DNA from: Acidobacteriaceae bacterium
Lineage (GTDB): Bacteria > Acidobacteriota > Terriglobia > Terriglobales > SbA1
Assembly (NCBI GenBank): GCA_003136335.1
Contig: PLEA01000543.1
Coordinates: 1,916-11,603 of the forward strand
Length of the DNA stretch: 9,688 bases
Direction: 5' to 3'
Shown piece after piece: positions 1 through 6,628 of this stretch. The position numbers and the translations under genes were made by a program. The notes under the pieces were generated by a model, which made no database searches, was not told the origin of the DNA, and was given only the letters and a program-made list of their open reading frames with translations. The stretch's first letter is position 1, and every line of letters begins with the position of its first letter.

Positions 1-41
1 ATGGACTCGCCCATCTGGGGCATGATGATGTCAGTTGGCAT
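1..41 (-). CDS. 2-oxo acid dehydrogenase E2 (dihydrolipoamide acyltransferase), N-terminal start only
   Basis: The gene starts at an ATG whose reverse complement lies at 39-41 and runs off the left edge after 13 full codons. The visible residues read MPTDIIMPQMGES, the classic opening of an E2 lipoyl domain, where the IMPQMGES strand precedes the lipoyl-lysine hairpin. A strong Shine-Dalgarno (GGAAGG, 5 nt before the ATG) supports the start. E2 is the core of 2-oxo acid dehydrogenase complexes: its lipoyl arm takes the acyl group from E1, passes it to CoA, and is reoxidised by E3. E1 alpha, E1 beta, E3 and the lipoylation enzyme LipB are all upstream on the same strand. Only the first strand of the domain is seen, so substrate type (pyruvate, branched-chain or 2-oxoglutarate) is open. 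Identification rests on 13 residues plus context. Confidence 0.8.
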   Translation of the reverse strand, partial: MPTDIIMPQMGES

Positions 42-95
42 GATTTCCTTCCACGCAGACCCACCGTTTGGGACAAGGGCCGGACGCAAACGAAT

Positions 96-123
96 ATTAT
101 AGCGTTCGGCTGAGCTTACGGAA
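96..123 (-). promoter_or_regulatory. Possible internal promoter before E2
   Basis: On the minus strand a perfect TATAAT (96-101) lies 54 nt before the E2 start codon, inside the 127-base gap between the cytochrome c gene and E2. The -35 position is poor: TTCCGT at 118-123 with a 16-nt spacer, or CTTCCG with 17. The hexamer is exact, but without a good -35 this is a candidate only. It could let E2 be transcribed apart from the upstream genes. Confidence 0.35.
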
Positions 124-168
124 GCAGGTGGCTGAGCCTCGCCTCGCTTGATTCGACGGTTCTTCAGC

Positions 169-735
169 CTAATGATGCTCGTGATCGCGATCCTTCATCC
201 CTTCTTTTTTCTCCACTCCAGGCTCGACACCGAAGCTGGTCTTCCAGTATTCCTGCACGGCCGGCGGGAGTTTATCGAGGTGGGAGAGCAACATCGTGAT
301 CTTCCACATGTCCGGTTCACTCAGGGACTTGTCCCAGGCTGGCATGCCGGTATAACGCACGCCGGTGCGGATGGTGTAGAAAATGTGCCATTCGGGATCG
401 TCGGGCGGGTCGGAGACGAGGTTCGGTGGCGGCGGATAAAGCGAAGCGGCTAGTGCTGACGGCTTGCGGTCGAGGCCTCCGTGGCAGAGGGCGCAATTCA
501 TGGTGTAGAGCTTCATGCCGTCTTCCAGATTCGGATCGGTGGGCATCAGCGGGTTGGTGATGCGCGGTGCGTGGCGCTCCATGGAGGCGTCGACGGCGCC
601 CATCGCCAAGCGGCGTTCCATGTGCGGAGGCTCGACGTTTGCGGCGGTGGGAAAGAAACCGAGCATGGCGAAGCCGAGGCCGCCGAGGATGAGTACGAGG
701 AGCGTAACGATTACTCCGAGTGCAAATTTTCCCAT
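169..735 (-). CDS. Membrane-anchored monohaem cytochrome c (class I)
   Basis: This 188-residue electron carrier has one covalently bound haem. Residues 4-29 form a single hydrophobic helix that works as an uncleaved anchor or signal, putting the rest in the periplasm. The haem site is CALCH at 81-85, and Met131 in GMPAW is the likely sixth ligand. The fold is the short class I type, with a conserved late helix around residues 138-155 (DMWKITMLLSHL). A proline-rich stretch (YPPPPNL, 100-106) follows the haem site and the protein ends in a charged, His-rich tail. The ATG is preceded by GGAGG at 4 nt. It lies between E1 beta (139 nt upstream) and E2 (127 nt downstream) on the same strand. That is unusual, because 2-oxo acid dehydrogenases pass electrons to NAD and not to a periplasmic cytochrome. 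The electron partner cannot be named from sequence. Confidence 0.9.
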   Translation of the reverse strand: MGKFALGVIVTLLVLILGGLGFAMLGFFPTAANVEPPHMERRLAMGAVDASMERHAPRITNPLMPTDPNLEDGMKLYTMNCALCHGGLDRKPSALAASLYPPPPNLVSDPPDDPEWHIFYTIRTGVRYTGMPAWDKSLSEPDMWKITMLLSHLDKLPPAVQEYWKTSFGVEPGVEKKEGMKDRDHEHH

Positions 736-823
736 GGGTCCTCCGGACGGGCTATTGTGGCAGATGGGTGGGGTATGGCGCCAGTTCGAGCCGATGAAAA
801 AGCTTAGTTAGCGTCGCTCGGCT

Positions 824-844
824 GAACGGGTGCAGCGCCCGTTC
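824..844 (-). other. Hairpin between E1 beta and cytochrome c genes
   Basis: A perfect 7-bp inverted repeat (gaacggg / cccgttc) with a 7-base loop lies about 30 nt after the E1 beta stop. No T-run follows on either strand, so it is not a standard rho-independent terminator. It may stabilise the 3' end of the upstream message or be incidental. Confidence 0.35.
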
Positions 845-874
845 CCACACGTTCCGTTGTCTGTTTCAAAATAT

Positions 875-1846
875 TTAATACGCTTTGAGTTTGCGCGCTT
901 CGCGGACCACATCTTCCACCTTGGGCAGGTAGTGATGTTCTTGCGGTGGAGAAAAAGGAATCGCGGAGTCTAGTCCCGCAATGCGCACGATGGGACCGTC
1001 GAGATCATCGAAGGCTTCTTCGTTGATGATGGCGGCGATTTCTCCTGCCAAGCCGCCGGTTCGCGAGTGTTCGTGCAGGATTATGATTTTGTTAGTCTTC
1101 TTCACGGTCTGCACAATGGCTTCGCGGTCAAGCGGCGAGACAGTGCGCAGGTCGAGGATTTCGAGATCGATTCCTTCGTTCTTCAGAACCTCGGCAGCCT
1201 CCAGGGCGGTGTGAACCATTGCCGCATAAGTAATGATGCTAAGGTCGCGGCCCTCGCGGACGATGTTCGCTTTGCCGATGGGGACGATGTAATCTTCAGC
1301 CGGGACTTCGCCTTTGATGCGGCGGTAGAGATATTTGTGCTCAAAGAAGATGCAAGGATTGTTGTCGCGGATAGCGGCCTTGATCAGGCCTTTGGCGTCG
1401 TAGGGCGTAGCCGGGCAGATGACTTTGAGGCCAGGATTGTGGACGAACCACATCTCGGGGTTCTGCGAATGGAATGGGCCGCCGTGGACATATCCACCGC
1501 TGGGGCCGCGCAGGACGAGCGGGGCGGGCGCTCCCCAGAGGTAATGCGTCTTGGCGATCATGTTGCTGATCTGGTTGAAGGCGCACCCGATGAAGTCCAT
1601 GAACTGGAACTCGGCGACGGGCCGCATGCCGGTGAGCGATGCGCCGAAGGCGGCGCCCACGATAGCAGACTCGGCGATGGGCGTATCGATGACGCGCTCG
1701 GGGCCGAAGCGGTCGATGAAACCGTCGGTGACTTTGAAGGCGCCGCCGTAAATGCCGATGTCTTCGCCCAGGCAGAAGACGGAGGGGTCGCGGTCCATTT
1801 CTTCCCAGATGCCCTGGCGGATGGCTTCGAGGTAGGTGAGTTGCAT
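875..1846 (-). CDS. 2-oxo acid dehydrogenase E1 component, beta subunit
   Basis: This is the beta subunit of the thiamine-diphosphate-dependent E1 (alpha2beta2 type), which decarboxylates a 2-oxo acid and loads the acyl group on the lipoyl arm of E2. Numbered from the TTG at 1855, landmarks are GED with Glu31, TPIAE with Glu62 (the family's cofactor-activating Glu region), the His129 loop in HGGPFHSQ, PGLKVICPATPYDAKGL (141-157) and the C-terminal domain with ILDLRTVSPLD (233-243) and TGGLAGEI (266-273). The length of 323-326 residues is normal. The sequence can start at TTG (1855) or ATG (1846). I take the ATG, though neither has a clear Shine-Dalgarno because a tandem repeat occupies that position. 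The alpha subunit lies upstream but is separated from it by a broken secreted-protein gene. The FHSQ and PCIFFE motifs resemble branched-chain enzymes as much as pyruvate ones, so no symbol is given. Confidence 0.93.
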   Translation of the reverse strand: MQLTYLEAIRQGIWEEMDRDPSVFCLGEDIGIYGGAFKVTDGFIDRFGPERVIDTPIAESAIVGAAFGASLTGMRPVAEFQFMDFIGCAFNQISNMIAKTHYLWGAPAPLVLRGPSGGYVHGGPFHSQNPEMWFVHNPGLKVICPATPYDAKGLIKAAIRDNNPCIFFEHKYLYRRIKGEVPAEDYIVPIGKANIVREGRDLSIITYAAMVHTALEAAEVLKNEGIDLEILDLRTVSPLDREAIVQTVKKTNKIIILHEHSRTGGLAGEIAAIINEEAFDDLDGPIVRIAGLDSAIPFSPPQEHHYLPKVEDVVREARKLKAY

Positions 1847-1852
1847 AGGATT

Positions 1853-1880
1853 CAAAGTTTCAAAGTTTCAAGGTTTCAAA
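1853..1880. repeat. 8-bp tandem repeat, about 3.5 copies
   Basis: Three octamers follow directly (caaagttt, caaagttt, caaggttt) plus a partial fourth (caaa). The array holds the stop codon of the upstream hypothetical gene (1868-1870) and the optional TTG start of E1 beta (1853-1855), and ends 7 nt before the E1 beta ATG. It sits where a ribosome binding site would be expected. Confidence 0.8.
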
Positions 1881-2628
1881 ATCTCCCGAGTCCAGCGCGG
1901 CCTGATGTCGGAAGATAGAACATGAATGGTCATAGCGTTGCCGTGAATCTGCCGCGGATAAGTGTTGGTGATGCTTAGGCCTACGCCGCCAGCAACAGGC
2001 GTGTATTCAACCTGCCGAAGCTCAAACTCTGCCGTTGCGGTCTGATCGACACCCGGTAGCGGGAGGACAAAGCCATCTCCATGATTCAATTCGATGTCGA
2101 TCGGACCGCGGACGCGCACCCACTCTCCTGGCAAGAGCGTAAGCATTGTTTCCTTCTGCTCAGGTATACCGTATAGATATATCCATCCCAGAGAGGTCGA
2201 GTAGCCATCTCCCCAGTGCAAAAAGAGTCCGATCAACAAATTGAACGCTTGGAACTTGGACGTATCGTCCGTGGGTTGGAGGTCTGCGAGATGCGGCGTC
2301 CCGGGAATCTCGATCGGAACATCACCAGCATTGGCAATTGCTACCTCAATCTCTGCGCTATCGCCATCCATGTATTCAAAACGATCAAGCCATGTAAGGC
2401 CGGTACGCAGTGCACGATTTTCCCCCGCAGCCACGCCGCCGCATGCGACGCTCATGCTGCTAACTCCGCTTCCCGTGCAGACTTGGTTTGAGTCACACTT
2501 CGGAGGAGGTGCCAGAGGATGCCGAAGATCGACGCGCGGGTCATGCCCGTGAGATCGAGGTAGGCCACCTCTTGAGCGCTGGTAAGACTCGAGAAAAGTA
2601 CCATCCCGAAGAAAATTGCTCTTGTCAT
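1868..2628 (-). pseudogene. Secreted hypothetical protein, broken by a one-base frameshift
   Basis: I do not recognise a function. The start frame (ATG at 2626-2628) encodes a clear signal peptide, MTRAIFFGMVLFSSLTSA, with likely cleavage before QE, followed by VAYLDLTGMT. It then turns to unrelated sequence and stops at 2452. The shifted frame takes up at once with PRVDLRHPLAPPPKC and continues about 220 residues to a TGA at 1868. Adding one C to the CCC run at 2538-2540 would join the frames as MTPRVDLRHP, giving about 253 residues. The mature part has a Pro/Cys region, then a beta-rich region (for example IEVAIANAGDVPIEIP and LLPGEWVRVRGPIDIEL) that looks like an extracellular beta-sandwich. 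It sits 60 nt after E1 alpha and just before E1 beta. A sequencing error in the short C run would equally explain the break. Confidence 0.7.
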
Positions 2629-2688
2629 CGACGTCCCGCTCTGTCCTCGATGGTCCTGGCCGAGCAAACGTTGCCCTGCCAACCTTCA

Positions 2689-4002
2689 CTATTTCAAATG
2701 CACCGCCGCTTCAGTCTGCCTGAAGCCTGCGGTTCCCTTCTTCACTTTTGGCATCCCGTATTTCGGCTTGATTTGGTGGCATCCGTCTTCGCAGAAGACG
2801 CCGCCTTCGGCCGATTCGGGCGTCGGCATCGGGGAGTTCACCGCGATTTCGCGCTCCGCCTCTATCTCCCGCTCAACATCTGAAATCAATTCGGCGTTCT
2901 CTTTCGCAGTCAGCCACTTTTTTTCCTTCACCAGATAATTCTCGAACCGCGCAATCGGGTCGCGCTTCTTCCAGAAGTCGAACATCGGCTTCGGCACATA
3001 CGCGGCCGCGTCGTGGATGGCGTGGCCTTTCATGCGCATCATCTTGGCTTCGATCAGCGTGGGGCCTTCGCCGCGGTGGGCGCGTTCGACGGCGTCGCGG
3101 GCCGCGTCGTAGACCTGGCAGGCGTCGGTGCCATCGACGATGACGCCGGGGATGCCGTATCCGATGGCGCGTTCGGCGAGGTCTTGGCAGCGGTACTGCA
3201 TCTCCGACGGCGTGGAATAGGCCCAGAGATTGCTTTCGATGAACAGCACGAGGCCGAGATTCTGCACGGCGGCGAAGTTGATGCCCTCGTAGGTAACGCC
3301 GGTGGACTGGCCGCCGTCGCCGATGTAGGTCATGACGGCGACGTTGCGTCCCTGCAGGCGCGCGCCGAGCGCAACGCCGGAGAGCACAGGAATGAGGTCG
3401 CCGAGCATGGAGATGGGCGAGACCATGTTGCGCCTTTCGATGTCGCCGAAGTGCGAGGTGCCATCGCGGCCGCGCGTGGGCGAATCGGCTTTGGCCATGT
3501 ACTGCATCATAGTGTCGCTGGCGCGGAAGCCGCGCACCAGTAACGATCCCTGGTTGCGGATCATGGGCGCGAACCAGTCGTCTTTATTGAGCGCGTAAGC
3601 GGAGGCGCAGGAGCAAGCTTCCTGGCCGAGCCCGAAGTAGACTCCGCCGACCACCTTTCCCTGCTTGTAGAGATTTTCGAGCGCGACCTCCATTTTGCGG
3701 TTGAGCAGCATGTAGCGGTAGATTTCGATGCATTGCTGCTTGTCGAGATACTTGGAGTCGCGGATCGGAGGGACGGAAGCGTCGAGGTTGCCGGTGACTT
3801 CGTAGCGGACGTGCTCGGCGCCATCTTTCCCTTTCTCTACGTGCTGGCGGACGGAGAGATCGGGGTGCTCCAAGCGGTAATCGGGAATGGTGTAGGTGCG
3901 GACATTCCCGTTCTTGGAAGAGTTAGAGTTCGCCCGGGCTGATCCGTTGCGCGGACGATTGCCGTTGGAGCTGGGCTTAGATTTTATTTTCTTGTTTCCC
4001 AT
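2689..4002 (-). CDS. 2-oxo acid dehydrogenase E1 component, alpha subunit
   Basis: This 437-residue subunit carries the thiamine-diphosphate site of E1. The cofactor motif begins at GDG (228-230) and ends near ESN (256-258), followed by LWAYSTPSE. Other landmarks are YFGLGQEA (122-129), RNQGSLLVRG (149-158, the substrate-loop region), the phosphorylation-loop-like TRGRDGTSHFGD (176-187) and MKGHAIHDAAAYVP (324-337). Before the fold there is a basic low-complexity tail of about 33 residues rich in Lys, Asn, Ser and Gly. The C-terminal 45 residues contain CEDGC (404-408), not part of the usual core. The ATG at 4000-4002 is the only ATG before Met98. No Shine-Dalgarno is visible ahead of it. LipB is 135 nt upstream, and E1 beta follows after an intervening broken gene. 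Substrate, pyruvate or branched-chain, is undetermined. Confidence 0.93.
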   Translation of the reverse strand: MGNKKIKSKPSSNGNRPRNGSARANSNSSKNGNVRTYTIPDYRLEHPDLSVRQHVEKGKDGAEHVRYEVTGNLDASVPPIRDSKYLDKQQCIEIYRYMLLNRKMEVALENLYKQGKVVGGVYFGLGQEACSCASAYALNKDDWFAPMIRNQGSLLVRGFRASDTMMQYMAKADSPTRGRDGTSHFGDIERRNMVSPISMLGDLIPVLSGVALGARLQGRNVAVMTYIGDGGQSTGVTYEGINFAAVQNLGLVLFIESNLWAYSTPSEMQYRCQDLAERAIGYGIPGVIVDGTDACQVYDAARDAVERAHRGEGPTLIEAKMMRMKGHAIHDAAAYVPKPMFDFWKKRDPIARFENYLVKEKKWLTAKENAELISDVEREIEAEREIAVNSPMPTPESAEGGVFCEDGCHQIKPKYGMPKVKKGTAGFRQTEAAVHLK

Positions 4003-4137
4003 ATGAAAGCAACGAGCGCGCTGTACTGATGGTATCGCGAGAGCGGGACGGAGGGCTAGAGAGACGGGGCAAGTTTGATGCTTCTGCCATCTGTGAGGGC
4101 GAAGATGGCGCTCGCGACAGTCAGCAGAATGCCGGCG

Positions 4138-4986
4138 CTACGCCCAGGTCGTGTCGTCTTCTTTGTGGAACTGGCGGAGCTCGTTGGGTGGCTTCATGGG
4201 AACTCCCACGGCGCGACCGAGAAGGGCGTCGAGTGTTTCGACCCACAGTATCTGGCTGGAGAAGACCGCGCCGAAGTCGCGGGAGATGGATTCGGCGACC
4301 GCGTTCAGATCGATTGCTTTGCTCAACTCTTGCTGCATCGAGGTCACGGGCTTGGTAGTGATGCCGCAGGGAATGATCAGGTTGAAAAAGCTGAGGTCGG
4401 TGTTCACGTTGAGGGCGAAGCCGTGCGATGTGACGAAGCGGGAGATGTGGATGCCGATGGCGGCGAGTTTGGCCTCGGGCCCGTGGTCGGGCGGGCTCGC
4501 TTCGCTGCGCCGGACAGCCGAGGCGGCTGTCCCCATATGCTTCGTGCGCGCGTCCGGGTGCGTCCAAACGCCTGTGAGCGTGGGAATGCGTTTTGTCGGG
4601 ATGGCGAAGTCGGCGCAGGTGCGGATTAAAACTTCTTCCAGTCGGCGAACGAAATCGACTGCGCCGATTGTCTTGCGCTTGCCGTCAGGCGTAGCATATC
4701 CGCGCAGGTCGAAGATGGGATAGCCGACAATCTGTCCAGGGCCGTGGAACGTTACGTCGCCGCCGCGGTCGCATTCGAAAAGCTCGACGCCGCGCTGGGC
4801 CAGGAGTTCGGGGGAGGCGATTACGTTGGCGGCTTTGGCATTGCGTCCGAGGGTGATGACCGGCGAGTGTTCGAGCAGAAGCAGAACATCGCCGATCTTT
4901 TCTTCTTTGCGTAGGTCCACAAGCTGCTGCTGCAGGCGCAAGCCAGTGGCGTAGTCGACAGTGCCGAGTTGGACCAGGGAGATCAA
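4138..4986 (-). CDS. lipB: Lipoyl(octanoyl) transferase LipB
   Basis: LipB moves octanoate from acyl carrier protein to the lipoyl domain of E2 and related proteins; LipA then inserts the sulfurs. Signature blocks, numbered from the TTG at 4992, are EHSPVITLGR (41-50), RGGDVTFHGPGQIVGYP (76-92), KLAAIGIH (175-182) and SHGFALNVN (189-197). IIPCGI carries the catalytic Cys209, and Lys175 is the partner lysine. Two in-frame TTG codons compete. The one at 4986 has AAGG 7 nt upstream while the one at 4992 has almost no spacing, so I use 4986 (282 residues). The protein is long for a family of about 210-240 residues: roughly 27 extra residues lie at 145-174, encoded around a palindrome, and there is a C-terminal extension. 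E3 is upstream and E1 alpha downstream on the same strand, fitting a lipoylation role for this complex. Confidence 0.95.
   Translation of the reverse strand: MISLVQLGTVDYATGLRLQQQLVDLRKEEKIGDVLLLLEHSPVITLGRNAKAANVIASPELLAQRGVELFECDRGGDVTFHGPGQIVGYPIFDLRGYATPDGKRKTIGAVDFVRRLEEVLIRTCADFAIPTKRIPTLTGVWTHPDARTKHMGTAASAVRRSEASPPDHGPEAKLAAIGIHISRFVTSHGFALNVNTDLSFFNLIIPCGITTKPVTSMQQELSKAIDLNAVAESISRDFGAVFSSQILWVETLDALLGRAVGVPMKPPNELRQFHKEDDTTWA
4512..4532. repeat. REP-like palindrome inside lipB
   Basis: Perfect 9-bp arms (ggacagccg / cggctgtcc) flank a 3-base agg loop. It is read in frame as LipB residues GTAASAVR (154-161) within an extra segment absent from typical LipB proteins. From memory, unchecked, very similar gacagccg/cggctgtc palindromes recur in acidobacterial genomes as short interspersed elements. 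Confidence 0.7.
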
Positions 4987-4997
4987 ACTCAAACCTT

Positions 4998-5072
4998 ACT
5001 CACTACCAAGACCCAGAGGCACGGAGAAAATTTCCGTTATTAGTTGACCTTCTCCGTGCCTCCGTGGTGAGT
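4998..5072. repeat. Long inverted repeat filling the lpdA-lipB gap
   Basis: The inner arms are perfect over 13 bp (gaggcacggagaa at 5016-5028, ttctccgtgcctc at 5050-5062). The outer arms are perfect over 6 bp (actcac at 4998-5003, gtgagt at 5067-5072), with unequal bulges between them and a 21-base loop. The element begins right after the lpdA stop and ends next to the AAGG that appears to be the lipB ribosome binding site. There is no T-run, so it is not a standard terminator. The arm resembles a short repeat common in environmental bacterial genomes; this is from memory. Confidence 0.8.
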
Positions 5073-6488
5073 TCACGCATTGATCGCAATCCCGTATACG
5101 CTGTTCGACGCATCCAGCATGGCCTCGGCCAGGGTCGGATGCGCGTGGATGGTCCACATCAAGTCTTCGACGGTGGCTTCGAGTTCCATGGCGGCGACGG
5201 CTTCGGCGATCAACTCGGTCGCCTGCGGCCCGATGATGTGCACGCCTAGAATCTCGCCGTAGTCGGCATCGGAGACGATCTTGATGAAACCTTCGTGCTG
5301 GCCGACGATCGAGGCGCGCGCGTTAGCGGTGAAGGGAAACTTGCCGATCTTCACGTTGTATCCGGCCTCGCGGGCCTTGGTCTCGGTGAGGCCGACGCTG
5401 CCGATTTCGGGATGGCAATATGTCGCGCCCGGAATGTGCTCAGGGTTGATCGGCTTGCCCGGCTTGCCGGCGATTTTTGCGATGGCCACGAGCGCTTCCA
5501 TGGCTCCCACGTGCGCCAGTTGCGGCGTCCCCAGCACGATGTCGCCGACGGCATAGACGCCGGGCTCGGCGGTCTGCATCCAGGAATCGGTTTTAATAAA
5601 GCCATGGTCCGGTTTGACTTTCGTGGGTTCAAGGCCCACGTTTTCCGTGCGCGGCTTGCGGCCGACTGCAATCAAAATTTTCTCGGCTTCGATCTTCTGT
5701 TGTTTGCCGTCGACCGTGATTGTGACCGCGACTCCCGCTTTCGTCTTTTCTACTTTGTCGACTTTCGCGCCGGTGTGGAAGTTAATGCCACGCTTGCGGA
5801 AAACGCGCGCGAGTTCTTGGGAAACTTCTTCATCTTCCACTGGAACTAACCGCGGCAGCATTTCGATGATCGTCACTTCCGTGTCGAACGAGCGATAGAT
5901 GGAAGCGAATTCCACGCCTACTGCCCCAGCCCCAACAATCACAATCGACTTCGGGAGCTCTTTCAGGCTGAGTATTTCGATGTTCGTCAAGATGCGGTCA
6001 CTCGCCTCCAGGCCAGGCAGCATGCGGGCCTCGGAGCCGGTGGCCAGAATTACATTTCTTGCCTTGAGCTGGCTGGCTTTGCCCACGTTGGTGACTTCGA
6101 CCGTGAGCACTCCGTTCTGCGCGGGCCCCGTAAGTTTGCCGTAACCTTTCACCGTTTCTACTTTGTTTTTTTTCATCAGGAACTCGAGGCCCTTGGCGTG
6201 TTTGGCGACGATCTTTCCTTTGCGTTCCTGGATCGCGGCCCAATTGAGTTTACGCCCGTCCACGCCTTCAATGCCGAATTCCTTGGCCTCTTTCAGGTGA
6301 TCCCAGAGTTCCGCATTGAACAGCAATGCCTTGGTCGGGATGCAGCCCACATGCAGGCAGGTGCCACCCAGGAATCCGTCTTTCTCGATGAGCGCGGTCT
6401 TCAAGCCATACTGGCCGGCGCGAATGGCGGCCGTGTAGCCGGCAGGTCCGCTGCCGATGATGGCTACGTCATACACAGTTTCGGGCAA
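5073..6488 (-). CDS. lpdA: Dihydrolipoamide dehydrogenase (E3)
   Basis: E3 is the flavoenzyme that reoxidises dihydrolipoyl groups on E2 and reduces NAD. Numbered from the TTG at 6503, landmarks are GSGPAG (17-22, FAD binding), the redox disulfide Cys49 and Cys54 in GGTCLHVGCIPTK, ATGSEARMLPG (154-164), the NAD-binding GAGAVG (191-196), the second FAD motif YAVGDI (317-322), and His455 with Glu460 in HAHPTLAE, the catalytic base pair. At 471-476 residues it is full length with nothing missing. Two TTG starts are in frame. The one at 6488 has GAGG 9 nt upstream and the one at 6503 has no Shine-Dalgarno, so I use 6488; a GTG at codon 10 is also possible. It is the first gene of the same-strand complex cluster, just after the rpsA terminator. 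LipB follows across an 86-base gap (81 if its earlier TTG is used). Confidence 0.96.
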   Translation of the reverse strand: MPETVYDVAIIGSGPAGYTAAIRAGQYGLKTALIEKDGFLGGTCLHVGCIPTKALLFNAELWDHLKEAKEFGIEGVDGRKLNWAAIQERKGKIVAKHAKGLEFLMKKNKVETVKGYGKLTGPAQNGVLTVEVTNVGKASQLKARNVILATGSEARMLPGLEASDRILTNIEILSLKELPKSIVIVGAGAVGVEFASIYRSFDTEVTIIEMLPRLVPVEDEEVSQELARVFRKRGINFHTGAKVDKVEKTKAGVAVTITVDGKQQKIEAEKILIAVGRKPRTENVGLEPTKVKPDHGFIKTDSWMQTAEPGVYAVGDIVLGTPQLAHVGAMEALVAIAKIAGKPGKPINPEHIPGATYCHPEIGSVGLTETKAREAGYNVKIGKFPFTANARASIVGQHEGFIKIVSDADYGEILGVHIIGPQATELIAEAVAAMELEATVEDLMWTIHAHPTLAEAMLDASNSVYGIAINA

Positions 6489-6533
6489 AGTAGTAATCCT
6501 CAATAGAAAGAGATGACATAAGGCAAACGAATG

Positions 6534-6563
6534 ATTCTAGAACAGTGCGGCAGAACGGACCAA
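6534..6563 (-). promoter_or_regulatory. Weak candidate promoter for the lpdA cluster
   Basis: On the minus strand, TAGAAT (6534-6539) follows TTGGTC (6558-6563) with an 18-nt spacer, about 45 nt before the lpdA start and just past the rpsA terminator. The -10 matches TATAAT at 5 of 6 and the -35 matches TTGACA only at its first three bases. The position is right for the first gene of the cluster. Confidence 0.35.
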
Positions 6564-6576
6564 ATAGCGTACGGGC

Positions 6577-6605
6577 TAAAAATAAAGCCGCCCGCAAGGG
6601 CGGCT
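6577..6605 (-). terminator. Rho-independent terminator after rpsA
   Basis: Read on the minus strand, a perfect 8-bp GC-rich stem (AGCCGCCC / GGGCGGCT, loop TTGC, 6586-6605) is followed at once by TTATTTTT. It begins 23 nt after the rpsA stop codon. No T-run follows on the plus strand, so it works in one direction and separates rpsA from the lpdA cluster. Confidence 0.93.
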
Positions 6606-6628
6606 CAAACGAATGCATTCAAAGCTAC

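Noticed and set aside
824..844. Hairpin as a rho-independent terminator for E1 beta
   Set aside because: No T-run follows on either strand; kept only as an unexplained hairpin.
1853..1880. Tandem octamers as a CRISPR-like array
   Set aside because: The units are contiguous 8-mers without spacers.
1067..1918. Long plus-strand open frame opposite E1 beta
   Set aside because: It is antisense to a well-supported gene, its composition is what antisense of high-GC coding sequence gives, and it has no recognisable motif.
2541..2689. N-terminal 50 residues of the longer open frame over the hypothetical gene
   Set aside because: They read as out-of-frame sequence rich in Arg, Ser and Gly, while the alternative frame gives a clean signal peptide.
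4056..4140. Hydrophobic minus-strand reading after lipB (AGILLTVASAIFALTDG), like a membrane-protein end
   Set aside because: The frame has no ATG, GTG or TTG between an upstream stop and the hydrophobic part, so it cannot be a free-standing gene; likely chance.
4998..5072. Inverted repeat as the lpdA terminator
   Set aside because: The arm is not followed by a T-run, and the lipB ribosome site begins directly after it.
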